Source: Elymus sibiricus
Taxonomy: Eukaryota; Streptophyta; Magnoliopsida; Poales; Poaceae
Assembly (NCBI GenBank): GCA_039707655.1
Contig: CM077676.1
Location: 84,531,895 to 84,595,894 of the forward strand
DNA length: 64,000 nt
Reading direction: 5' to 3'
Position 1 is the stretch's first letter, and every line of letters starts with the position of its first letter. The notes below the pieces were generated by a model. That model was not told the DNA's origin, made no database searches, and saw only the letters and a list, made by a program, of their open reading frames with translations. Below are positions 48,555-60,460 of this stretch, piece by piece. The position numbers and the translations under genes are program-made.

Positions 48555-51500
48555 TGTGACGCCCCTGACTTAATCGTGCACTAATCATACACGCAAATGC
48601 ACACGATCAAGCCTAGGGACTCACTTGAAGATATCACAACACAACTCTAAACACAAAATAAAATAATACAAGCTTTATATTACAAGCTAGGGGCCTCGAG
48701 GGCTCGAATACAAAAGCTCGGGTCATACAAGCATCAGCGGAAGCATTAGATATCTGAGTACAGATATAAAAGTAAAACAGATATGCCTGAAGAAGGCAAG
48801 GCAAAACAACGACAACGATCGAAAAGGCAAGGCCTCCTGCCTGGGAGCCTCCTAACTACGCCTGGTCGTCGATGATCTCCACATCGTAGCAGGCTCCTGC
48901 GGTGGCGTCTGGCTCCTGGGCTCCATCGTCTGATGTATCATCAATTGGGTATGGGGAAAAGAATAGCAGAGCAACCGTGAGTACTCATCCAAAGTACTCG
49001 CAAGACTGACATCAGAACTATACTAATTATGCATTGGTATCAAAGAAAGGGGGCTGTTTCTTTGGACTAAACTGCAGAAATGCCAGAATAGGGGGGGAAG
49101 GCCTAGCCTATCGAAGACTAGAATCTTCAACATCTTGCAGCATTAGAAGAGTGCAGATCAGCATATTATAAATATAACAAGCATGTTGAAGCAAAGTCCA
49201 GAGATCCTTCCTCGACTCCCTGCGAGAAAGCAATCCCGGAACTTACAATTAATTAACATTATCCAGTTCAAGTAGTAATAGATCGGTATACAACACTGAG
49301 CGTCCTGTTACCGTGGACATGGCTATTCGGATAGATAACTTCCCTGCAGGGGTGCACTACTGTTACCCAGCATGCTCGATTACATCTGGCCGGACACACT
49401 TGCTGGGTAATGCCCGGCCTCGGGTAATCGACACGACGTAGTCCTACCTAGGCTTAGCAGAGAGGTCCCCGCCGGTCTACATCCTAAGTGCTCAGGGGTC
49501 TTGGGCCATCGCCCTTTGCACTCCGGGTCGTTGTGCGCAGGGTTAGATCCAGGCACCACCTCTATCATGGATGGCGCCGATCCTGCCGTGCCACAATGCT
49601 GAACTGGACGTCTGACAAAGCTTTCGGCTGATACATACGGCGTAGAGGGCCCCATTAAACCATTATCCCACGTGGTCGTAGTGCGTATAGGGCACAACGA
49701 CCCACTCAGATCAATACCCAAATCCGTTAGCGCATTATTAGGAGCTCACGGTGACGATCAGTACTCCTGTCGTCCCGTCTCGAGGAAGTGCAACAAGGGC
49801 CAGGCCCATCCCTCTCTAGGGCGGTCTCTGCCTGCCCGGTTGCGCCTTGTAATTATCTCGCGGGTACCCTCACGGTCAACCCGAGTTCACATCTCTCGCG
49901 GGTACCCCTTGGGGTCGACCCGACTTTACCCAGGGGATTGTCGGGAACTCAGGTCCACCTCTACCGGGGTGGTACCGCCAGTCCCTTCAGTCCCACAGTA
50001 ACAGTGAAGGTAACCGTTTGTTTTATCATCAAGGGGGAATCCGAGGAATCACCCTCGATGGATTCCCACTTGAGGGGTTGTACGACGGATTCGTCCTCGG
50101 AAGTGGTGAAAGAGGAATCACCCTCGATAACCACAACCGATTATGTTATGCTACAGGGCCATCATCAGAAGTGAAGTACGAGGTATCACCCTCGTCACCC
50201 GATAGTGGCTCTGCAGAGTCGTACAACTAATGGGGGTGTGCGGTGCTGTGGTCAGTCTCGGCACATCGATCACATGGATCGAGGCACAGGTACTAGAGCG
50301 AAGCCACTACAGTAAGCGAGAGGGGGCCACAGATGGTTTACCATCCAACCTATACTAAGCAGTTTAGGATAACAGGCAGGTATCAATAATGGTTACAAGA
50401 ACAGGCTATGCAACATAATAGGATAAAGCAAAGTAGCGGCAATTTCTAATGCAAGCAGGAGGGAGAAAGAATAGGTGATATAGGCATGCTCAAGGGGGTT
50501 TGCTTGCCTAGTTGCTCTGCTGAAAAGGAACGAGGGTCATCAACACCGTAGTCGTACTGGGTAGCAGCGGCGTTAGTCTCGGCGTCTAACGGAGAGAAGA
50601 GGGGGAAGAAACAGTAAATATAAAGCAAACAAATGCACACAGATGCTAGGCATGGCAAAACGTTATTCGAGGGGTGCCCTAATGCAGTACTACGCAAGTT
50701 AGACGGAGCGGGAAACATCTGGAGATGTTTTACCAGCTTCGGGCGATTATCGGACAGATGAATCAGAGGGGAAACTCCAATGTTCATCATGTTAGAGAGG
50801 GCTGACAGGTATGTGAGTGGCATATTCGGATTCTTCACATTTTTCTGATCATTTTTCATATATAAATTATTTTAATCCGAATTACGGTTTAAAAGATATG
50901 AATTTTCAAAGTTTTAATGATGTTCTGGAATTTCTGAATTTATTTAAATCAACATTATCCGAAACAGTAGTTAGGGTTTAATTCATCTAATTACAGATTA
51001 ATTAGGTTAATTGAATAATTAGTTTAATTAAACAGGATTAACTAAGTTAATTAATTAATATTTATTTATTTATTTTAATTCAATTTCACTTTTTCATTTC
51101 TGTTTCTTTTCGTTTTTAAACAGTAAACAGGGGGTGGTCCCAGTGGTCAGCTACACGGGCCGGACATGTCCGCGCCGTGCCCGTGTAAGGGCCGGACATG
51201 TCCGGGCATTCGCGTACGCGCGGGCACAGCGGGGGCGCCGGACACGTCCGGTGTTCGCGTGCGCGCGCGCGGACGAGGGATGGCCGAGGCCAGCGGCGGC
51301 GCACGGCGAGGCAGCCGCGGCGCCTGAGCGCGGGCGCGAGCGGGCGGGGCCAGGCGGCGGAGCGCGAGCAGCGGGCGGGGGCGGGCGCTGGCGACGGCAG
51401 CACGAGCGGGCGGAGCAGCGTGCGACAGCGGGAGGCGGCGCCCGAGCAGCGGCGAGCTAGGCGAGACGGCAGGCCGCGGGCAGTGGCAGCAGCACGGGGA

Positions 51501-52316
51501 GCGGGTGACGAGGAGGCAGCACGGGTGGAGGGAGGCCACGGGCGGCGGCAGAGAGGGAGGCGGAGAGACGGCGACGGGGTTCTCACCCACGTTGCCGGTT
51601 AACGCCGGCGAGGCTCGATGGAGCCGGTGGGGAGGCGGTCGAGGATGGGCGGCGAGCACGGCGACCGGGGACGGGGTGGCAGCGACGTCGAGCGCGCGCG
51701 GGCGAGCGGGGAGGCGGCGCCTCGGGGACGAGGGGGAGAAGGGGATCGGGGGATGGTTAGATCGGGGTTAGAGTTCGGGGCTGGTGGGGGAGAGGCCATA
51801 TAGGCCAAGGGGGGGGGGTGACCGGCTGGGCCGGTTGGCCCAGTTGGGCCAGGGGGGGTTTCTGTTTTTCTTTTTATTTTTCTCTTTTGTTTATTTTCTT
51901 TTATTGTTTTACTTTAGTTTCCAAATTATTTTAGTTTTATAAACTATATAATTAGGACCTAAATTAGTATTATTAATTATACCACTTCCACAATAACTTT
52001 GGCACCTAAATAATTTAGTTTAATATTTTATAATTTATAAAAGGCATTTAATTAATTGTTTTAGCTACTGTTTTAAGTATTTTAGGACAATTAAATACTT
52101 TGTAAAGATGTGGTTTCTCCACCATAATTATCTATGAATTATTTGTCACAATTAGAACATTTTAGTTTTCCAATTTAAACAACTTTTATTTTCACTTGCA
52201 ACTTGAATTTTGAATTTGAGGTTGGATTATTTTCTAAATGTAATTTAATTAGGATGATCATGTTGACATGGCATATTATTAGCTTAATGACAGGGTTAGG
52301 ATCTGGGGATGTTACA
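48555..52316 (-). mobile_element. Gypsy-like array: LTR 3 (outer 5' LTR)
   Basis: Complete 3762-bp LTR with TGTGACGCCC at the left and GGGGATGTTACA at the right. It retains the segments deleted in LTR 1 and LTR 2, so is the longest copy. Its right flank CTCCC (52317-52321) also stands in the uninterrupted host sequence at 29837-29841, as expected for one half of a 5-bp target duplication. Confidence 0.9.
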
Positions 52317-52544
52317 CTCCCGCCCCTCCGGGCACCATGGAGGCCAAGGACCTGAGGGAGAACCTCTCCCCATCTAGGGGGGAGGCCATGGAGGAGCAAG
52401 CCGGAGGGGGAGCCTCTCTTCCCCTCTCTCTCGGTGGCGCCGGAGTGCCGCCGGGGGAACCATCAACGCGGTGATCGTCTTCATCAACATCACCGTCCAT
52501 CACCTCCCTCATCTCTTTTCAGCGGTCCACTCTCCCGCGCCCTG
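52317..52544 (+). mobile_element. Outer Athila-like LTR, second copy of a segment
   Basis: Repeats 29837-30068 of the outer LTR with a few differences (for example GGCACC for GGAACC and a short indel near 52410). It leads directly into the complete Sabrina-type element at 52545. Confidence 0.8.
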
Positions 52545-54102
52545 TGATACGTCTCCAACGTATCTATAATTTTTTATTGTTCCATGCTATTATATTATCA
52601 ATCTTGGATGTTTTTATATACATTTACAGCAATTATATATCATTTTTTGGGACTAACCTATTAACTTAGTGCCCAGTGCCAGTTGCTGTTTTTTGCCTGT
52701 TTTTGGTTTTCCAGAATATCAGTACCAAACAAAGTCCAAATGACACGAAACTTTTTGGAGATTTTTTTTGGACATAACAAGTACTGGAAGCTTCGGGAGA
52801 GGGCCAGAAGATGAAGCAGTGGCCCACGAGGCAACAAGGCGCGCCCCAGGGGTGCGTGACCTGGTGGCTTGTGGGGCCCACATAGCTCCGTTTGACCTAA
52901 TTCCACCTCTATAAACTCTCTAAAATCGGGAAACCAACAAAGGAGTCCACGAAATACTTTTTCCGCCGCCGCAAGCTTCTGTTCTCGAGAGATCCCATCT
53001 GGAGGCCATTCCCGGTACTCTGCTGGAGGGGGAATCGATCACGGAGGGGCTCTACATCAACCTTGCTGCCCTTCCGATGATGCGTGAGTAGTTTACCACA
53101 GACCTTCGGGTCCATAGTTAGTAGCTAGATGGCTTCTTCTCTCTTTTTGATCTTCAATACAATGTTTTCCTCGATGTTCTTGGAGTTCTATCTGATGTAA
53201 TCACTTTTTGCGGTGTGTTTGTTGGGATCCGATGAATTGTGAGTTTATGATCAGATTATCCATCCATATTATTTGAGTTTTCTCTGAACTCTTTTATGCA
53301 TGATTGTTATAGCTTCGTATTTCTCTCTGATCTATTGATTTGGTTTGGCCAACTAGATTGATTTATCTTGCAATGGGAAAGGTGCTTTGTAATGGGTTCG
53401 ATCTTGCGGTGCTCAATCCCAGTGACAGAAAGGGACATGACACGTATGTATCGTTGCTATTAAGGGTAAAAAGATGGGGTTTATTCATGCGTGAGTTTAC
53501 TTTGTCTACATCATGTCATCTTGCCTAAGGCGTTACTCCGTTCTTTATGGACTTAATACACTAGATGCATGCTGGATAGCGGTCGATGTGTGGAGTAATA
53601 GTAGTAGATGCCGGCAGGAGTTGGTCTACTTGTCTCGGACGTGATGCGTATATACATGATCATTTCCTTGGATATCGCCATGATTATTTGCTTTTCTATC
53701 AATTGCCCAACAGTAATTTGTTTACCCACCATATGCTATTTTCTTGAGAGAAGCCTCAAGTGAAAACTATGGCCCCTGGGTCTATCTAAATCATATATTA
53801 AAAACCCTAAAAATACCTTGCTGCACTTTTACTTTATTTATTTTATTTTATATTTTAGTTCAATCTATATATCTATCACATACAATTTAATCTTGCAATT
53901 AACCGCGGAGGGATTGACAACCCCTTGTTTGCGTAGGGTGCAAGGATTTGTTGTTTCGTGTGCAGGTGCTGCTAACGAGGTGTTGCATGATTCTCCTACT
54001 GGATTGATAACCTTGGTTTCATAACTGAGGGAAATACTTATCTCTACTGTACTGCATCCCCCTTCCTCTTCAGGGAATTACCAACGCAGCTCACAAGTAG
54101 CA
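52545..54102 (+). repeat. Sabrina-type 5' LTR
   Basis: 1558 bp from TGATACGTCTCCAACG to CACAAGTAGCA, with a TATA-like TATAAAC at 52910. Its first 634 bp recur at 30069-30702. Confidence 0.85.
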
Positions 54103-54113
54103 GGAAGAATTTC

Positions 54114-54131
54114 TGGCGCCGTTGCCGGGGA
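54114..54131 (+). other. Primer-binding site, tRNA-Asp type
   Basis: TGGCGCCGTTGCCGGGGA, 11 bases after the LTR end. It is the complement of the tRNA-Asp 3' end used by Athila-type elements. Confidence 0.8.
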
Positions 54132-54339
54132 GACATCATCAACATCTATCAAGTACCTATGCATAAACTTTCATCATCTTGCATTTATTTTATTTGCCTT
54201 TGCCTCTCGTTTTCATCTACCCCACTTCTAAAATTTTTTATCGCAAAAACACAAAAATATTTTTACTTGCTTGCTTACTTTTATTGCCTTCATGTCGAAC
54301 ACAGAAGAACAGAAACTAAAAGCAAAAATATAAGATACT

Positions 54340-55704
54340 ATGGATCCACTTAAAGTTTTCTACTTGGATCATCTTCGATCCATTTGTGCTCATGCTGAAA
54401 CCCCAACTAGTTTAGTTGAGGGAAAATCTTTAAAGGAGCATGCTCATTTTGTGCGTCACCGTTTGTGTGAAAAAGGGAGACTCTTATGGCGTCAAATAAA
54501 TTGTTTGCTATGCTATGCTTGGAATCTATGTGAAATTTATGATTTTACTTGTTTCTCTAAGAACCCTAAAAAACACCTTCCCTACCTATGTGAGTTTAAT
54601 GATAATGAAATCTTATCTTCTTATGCCAAGGGTGTTTATAGTTACTATGATATCGAACAAATTGAAGAATTTGTTGCTTTTAAGGGTGCTTATGAAGTTG
54701 CTTCTTTGATTGAAAAGTATGATGTTACTCTCTACAAATCTGAAAATTTTGACATACTTAAATATTGCTATGAAAACTGTGCTTTTAATGCCTATGTTAA
54801 AGAATTTATTGAGAGAACGTTTGCTGCTTTGGAAGAGAATAATGATATGCATGAATCTATAGATAATGATGATTCCGTTGAAATATCCCCTCTTGATGAA
54901 CGTGATGCTTGCTATTCTTGTGGCCATGATGCCAATATTAATTATGCTTATGAAAATGAACTTGCTATAGTTCCTTATGTTAAAAATGAAATTATTGCTA
55001 TTGTTCCCATACTTGATAGCTCCTTGAATGAAAAGCATGATTGCAATGATGCCATTATAAATTCTACTAATGTCTATTGTGCTAATGATATGCAAAGCTA
55101 CAAGCATGGGGATGATAATTTTGTTATGTCTACTACTTATTTCAATGATCATGATTGGGGTGATAATGCTTTTTATGATCTTGAAAATTTATTTAAGCAT
55201 CATGATGAATATGATATTGATAATAATGCTTGCAATAATATTGAAAGTGGGTTTGGAAGAGTGTCAACTCTAGGTAAAAATAATCCCACATATTTGGAGA
55301 ATGTTCAATCTTATGAAATTTTTGATAAAAGTGAGTTTGGAGAGGTCATGCCTTTCGTTGATGATAATCCCACTATTTTGGAAGATTATAATTTTTTTAT
55401 GCATGTGGATTGTAAATAGAATATTGTTTATGATAGCTATATCGTTGAATTTGAATATGATACTACATGTAATTATTATGAGAGAGGAAAATATGGTTGT
55501 GGAAATTTTCATGTTACTAAATTAGCTCTCTTCATGTTGAGATTGTTATTGTTTCTTTCCTCTTCCTTGCATATGCTAGGTTTTGCTTGTCGAGATAATT
55601 TGTTTGCCAATAAAATTCCTATGCATAGGAAGTATGTTAGACTTAAATGTGTTTTTCACATGCTACATGATGCTCTCTTGTGTTTCATTTATTATGTTTC
55701 ATGA
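54340..55704 (+). pseudogene. Athila-like element ORF of unknown function, split by an in-frame TAG
   Basis: The open part runs 359 codons from the ATG at 54340 to TAG at 55417-55419. The same frame then stays open for 94 more codons to TGA at 55702-55704, with the same AT-rich, Tyr/Asn/Asp/Glu-rich composition. A nonsense change in a once longer ORF of about 455 codons is therefore likely. No gag zinc knuckle, protease, RT or integrase motif is present. Only one close Cys/His group is seen (CYSCGHD near residue 193). I recognise the type as the non-enzymatic ORF of Triticeae Athila-like elements but can assign no function. A short remnant of it (coding SGFGRVSTL) persists in the outer element at about 61866-61895. 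Confidence 0.7.
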
Positions 55705-58118
55705 GAGCATCATTGAAATCTCAAGCCTATCTTAATGGCTATAAAGAAAGAGCTTTTGGGAGACAACCCAATGAATAAAATAAATTCTTGTGTGTTTTCA
55801 CATTTATGATACTGTTATGATTGTTTTTTCGTGTTTTTAATTAGTGTTTGTGCCAAGTAAAACCTTTGGGATGATTTGGAAGATAGTATAATTGATGCTG
55901 TTTGGAAAACAAAAAGTTTTGCGTCGAGTGCTGGAATTTTTGTTCTGTACTGGAGCATCAAAAAAATCTGAAATTTTTACACAGTATTGGTATATGAATT
56001 GTCCACGTTGTCCTAATTTTTCAGAATTTTTGGAGTTACAAAAGTATAGCATTTAAATAGATCTCTACAGACTGTTCTGTTTTTGACATATTCTGTTTTT
56101 GATGCACTGCTTGCTTGTTTTGATGAAACTATGGATTGTATCGGGGGGTATAAGCCATGGAGAAGTTAGAATACAGTAGGTATAATGCAAAAATAAAATA
56201 TGAATGGGTTTGCAACAGTACTTAAAGTAGTGATTTGTTTTGTTATACTAACGGATCTCACGAAGCTTTTGTTGAGTTTTGTGTGATTGAAGTTTTCAAG
56301 TTTTGGGTGAGATCACGATGGATGAAGGAATAAGGAGTGGCAAGAGCCTAATCTTGGGGATGCCGGAGGCACCCCAAGGTAATATTCAAGGAAGACTCAA
56401 GCGTCTAAGCTTGGGGATGCCCCGGAAGGCATACCCTCTTTCTTCTACCAATCATCGGTAATTTTACTTGGAGCTATATTTTTATTCATCACATGATATG
56501 TGTTTTGCTTTTTAGTTTGTCACAATCATCTTTGCTGGACACACCTATTTGAGGGAGCCACACGTTCATCATGAATTGTTAAGAATACTCTATGTGCTTC
56601 ACTTAAATTTTTTTGAGCTAGGCAGTTGCTCTAGTGCTTCACTTAAATCTTTTTGAGCACGGCGGTGGTTATATTTTGAAGAAATATTTGAACTCTCATG
56701 CTTCACTTATATTATTTTGAGAGTTGATAAGATTCAAATTTTGAAGAAATATTTGCACTCTCATGCTTCACTTATATCTTTGTGAGAGTTGATAACAGTA
56801 ATGGTAATTTGCACAAGCTATGAATTTGGTCCCAAAGTGATGAATATTCAAGAGGGATATAATAAAAACTTTCATATAGATCATTGGATATGATAAGTGT
56901 GATTCCTTGCAATAGTTTTGCGATATGGAGATGATAATATGTGAGTCATGTTAGTGAGTAATTGTGATTTAGTAAGAATATTAGTTTTAAGGTTTGTGAT
57001 TCCCTATGCATGAACATTAAGTCAATAGTTATGCAACGAAATTATATCCTACTTATGGTGCATTATTCGGTGTTAGTTATGTTCAATGCATGTTTATGAC
57101 CGTTTTCACTTTTTGGTTGGTTGCTTCTCAATCTATTTGCTAGCCTTCATTTGTACTAAGCGGAAATACTGCTTGTGCATCCAAACTCCTTAAACCCAAG
57201 TTGTACCAAATGAGTTCACCATATCTACCTATAAGCGGTATTTCCATGCCGTTCCAAGTAAATTTGCGTGTGCCAACTCTAATTTTCAAAGTAATTTTCA
57301 GTTTTGTGTGCCCGTACCGCTCATGAAGCGGCAGGGGGTGGCCAATATTTTCCATGCTAGGTGTGTTATTCTCATGATGAGTGTTTATTCACTTGTCATT
57401 GGACGAGAGGGTGGCTGGTAATAGGGATGCCCAGTCCCACAATGAATCAAAAATTAATAATAACAAAATTCCTTGGAAAGTGTTGGTATGGAGGGCACCC
57501 GTGGATACGGCTAGCCATGGATTGTGAAAGAATGGTGGAAAGGAAATAAACTTTACTTTCTGTTTGGGAACCGCCTATGATGTGTCTAGCATGGAAGATA
57601 TTGGGAATTCTCGGTCGTTTTCGTTGACAGGAAAAGCATGCCTCTCAAAATAATTTTATCTCTCTAATTTAAGCTTTCAGCTCTGGCACATTTGCAAATC
57701 TCTGCTTCCCTCTGCGAAGGGCCTATCTATTTACTTTTATGCAATTTTTATTTTTATTTTGAGTCCCCATCTTCTTTTATAAAACACCAACTAGAGAGCA
57801 CTATTGTCATACTTGTGCATTGTGTGTAGCTAATATTGAGTGTGTCTTATGAATGGATCAATGATTGAGCATAATGGGCTAGGGATAACTTTCTTTAGCG
57901 TTGATATTTTGAAAGACATGGTTGCTTGTTAGCATGCTTGAGTATTTATATCTTCATGTCAAATTATAGACTATTGCTTTGAATCATTCAAGTCCAAATG
58001 TCCATGCTATAAAAGAAAAGAATATATGATGAATATGATAGGTAGCATTCCACATCAAAAATTCTGTTTTTTATCATTTACCGACTCGAGGACGAGAAGG
58101 AATTAAGCTTGGGGATGC
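55705..58118 (+). other. Sabrina-type 3' internal non-coding region and polypurine tract
   Basis: Contains the phrase GGGAGACAACCC (55758) shared with the outer element (60688). One repeat unit at 55848-56460 is related to the two units at 60964 onward. Two polypurine-tract-like copies lie at about 56363 and 56407. The functional tract AAGCTTGGGGATGC ends at 58118, directly before the 3' LTR. No ORF with recognisable content. Confidence 0.7.
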
Positions 58119-59661
58119 TGATACGTCTCCAACGTATCTATAATTTTTGATTGTTCCATGCTATTATATTATCCATCTTGGATGTTTTTATATACATTTA
58201 CAGCAATTATATATCATTTTTGGGACTAACCTATTAACTTAGTGCCCAATGCCAATTGCTGTTTTTTGCCTGTTTTTGGTTTTTCAGAATATCAGTACCA
58301 AATGAAGTCCAAATGCCACGAAACCTTTTGGAGATTTTTTTCTGGACATAACAAGTACTGGAAGCTTCGGGAGAGGGCCAGAAGATGAAGAAGTGGCCCA
58401 CGAGGCACCAGGGCGTGCCCTGGTGGCTTGTGGCGCCCACACAGCTCCGTTTGACCTAATTCCACCACTATAAATTCTCTAAAATCGGGAAACCAATAGA
58501 GGAGTCCACGAAATACTTTTTCCGCCACCGCAAGCTTCTGTTCTCAAGAGATCCCATCTGGAGGCCTTTTCCGGTACTCCGCCGGAGGGGGAATCGATCA
58601 CAGAGGGGCTCTACATCAACCTTGCTGCCCTTCCGATAATGCTTGAGTAGTTTACCACAGACCTTCGGGTCCATAGTTAGTAGCTAGATGGCTTCTTCTC
58701 TCTTTTTGATCTTCAATACAATGTTCTCCTCGATGTTCTTGGAGTTCTATCCGATGTAATCACTTTTTGCGGTGGGTTTGTTGGGATCCGATGAATTGTG
58801 AGTTTATGATTAGATTATCCATGAATATTATTTGAGTTTTCTCTGAACTCTTTTATGCATGATTGTTATAGCTTTGTATTTCTCTCCGATCTATTGATTT
58901 GGTTTGGTCAACTAGATTGATTTATCTTGCAATGGGAGAGGTGCTTTGTAATGGGTTCGATCTTGCGGTGCTCAATCCCAGTGACAGAACGGGACATGAC
59001 ATGTATGTATCGCTGCTATTAAGGGTAAGAAGATGGGGTTTATTCATGCATGAGTTTACTTTGTGTACATCATGTCATCTTGCTTAAGGCGTTACTCCGT
59101 TCTTTATGGACTTAATACACTAGATGCATGCTGGATAGCGGTCGATTTGTGGAGTAATAGTAGTAGATGCAGGCAGGAGTCGGTCTACTTGTCTCGGACG
59201 TGATGCCTATATACATGATCATTGCCTTGGATATCGTCATGATTATTTGCTTTTCTATCAATTGCCCAACAGTAATTTGTTTACCCACCGTATGCTATTT
59301 TCATGAGAGAAGCCTCAAGTGAAAACAATGGCCCCCGGGTCTATCTAAATCATATATTAAAAACCCTAAAAATACCTTGCTGCACTTTTAATTTATTTAT
59401 TTTATTTTATATTTTAGTTCAATCTATCTATCTATCACATACAATTTAATCTTGCAATTAACCACTTAGGGATTGACAACCCCTTGTTTGCATTGGGTGC
59501 AAGGATTTGTTGTTTTGTGTGCAAGTGCTGCTAACGAGGTGTTGTGTGATTCTCCTACTGGATTAATAACCTTGGTTTCATAACTGAGGGAAATACTTAT
59601 CTCTACTATACTACATCTCCCTTCCTTTTCAGGGAATTACCTACGCCGCTCACAAGTAGCA
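58119..59661 (+). repeat. Sabrina-type 3' LTR
   Basis: 1543 bp, TGATACGTCTCCAACG to CACAAGTAGCA, aligned to the 5' LTR with scattered substitutions and small deletions (for example about 15 bp missing near 58410). TATA-like TATAAAT at 58469-58475. Confidence 0.85.
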
Positions 59662-60460
59662 CCCCACTGTAATCCCCTACTTGAACATGGTGCTTTATGC
59701 CACATATTATTTTCCAATGATGTGTTGCCTTCCTATGATGTTGGAGTAGATTTCTTTTGTTCTTTGGGTTGATTGATGATCTTGATTGGTTTGAGTTGTA
59801 TGTTTTATTTTGGTGCTGTCCTATGGTGCCCTCCATGCCGCACACACGTGTGGGATTCCCGCTGTAGGGTGTTGCAATACATTCATGATTTGCTTATAGT
59901 GGGTTGTGTGAGTGACTGAAACACAAACCGGAGTAAGGGGATTGTTGCGTATGGGAGTAAAGGGGACTTGATACTTAATGCTATGGTTGGGTTTACCTTA
60001 ATGATTTCTAGTAGTTGCGGATGCTTGCTAGATGTCCAATCATAAGTTCATATGATCCAAGTACGGAAAGTATGTTAGCTCATGCCTCTCCCTCATATAA
60101 AATTGCAATAATGATTACTGATCTTGTTATCAATTGCCTAGGACAATTCCACAAACCAATCCATCATTATTCCACACTCGCTATTTGTAATATATTCTAA
60201 CTTTATTTAGGCAGCACCTATTTTTATGTTTTGGTTCTCCGATATCATGCAAAGCTATCCTCTTCATACCCACAACGTAGTTTTATTTCTCGTTTCTAGA
60301 TGAAAGCAAACGCTTGATGTACGTAGAGTCGTATAAGTGGCAGATAGGACTTGAGAGAATATTGATCTTACCTTTAGCTCCTTGTGGGTTCGACACTCCA
60401 TACTTATCACTTCCATCTTTGGAAATTGCTACGATGATTCCTTGCACTTGGGGATTATCA
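59662..60460 (+). mobile_element. Outer Athila-like element: second part of its 5' LTR
   Basis: Continues the LTR interrupted at 30068/52544 and ends TTATCA at 60460, ten bases before a tRNA-Asp-type primer site. Contains the GTGGGTTCGACACTCC phrase common near the end of Athila-like LTRs. Confidence 0.75.

Larger units (their letters stand above)
52545..59661 (+). mobile_element. Athila-like (Sabrina-type) LTR retrotransposon, complete but decayed
   Basis: A 7.1-kb element with 5' LTR 52545-54102, internal region 54103-58118 and 3' LTR 58119-59661, inserted into the LTR of the outer Athila-like element. Left flank CCCTG and right flank CCCCA probably represent a 5-bp duplication with two transitions, since the host reads on as CTGTAATCCCC. 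The primer site is of tRNA-Asp type and the polypurine tract is AAGCTTGGGGATGC. It encodes no polymerase; the only ORF is the broken one at 54340. It would depend on a related autonomous element. Confidence 0.85.

Noticed and set aside
52540..59666. CCCTG / CCCCA considered as proof of a clean 5-bp target duplication for the Sabrina-type element
   Set aside because: Two of five bases differ, so it is only suggestive; the boundary call rests on LTR ends and the continuing host sequence.
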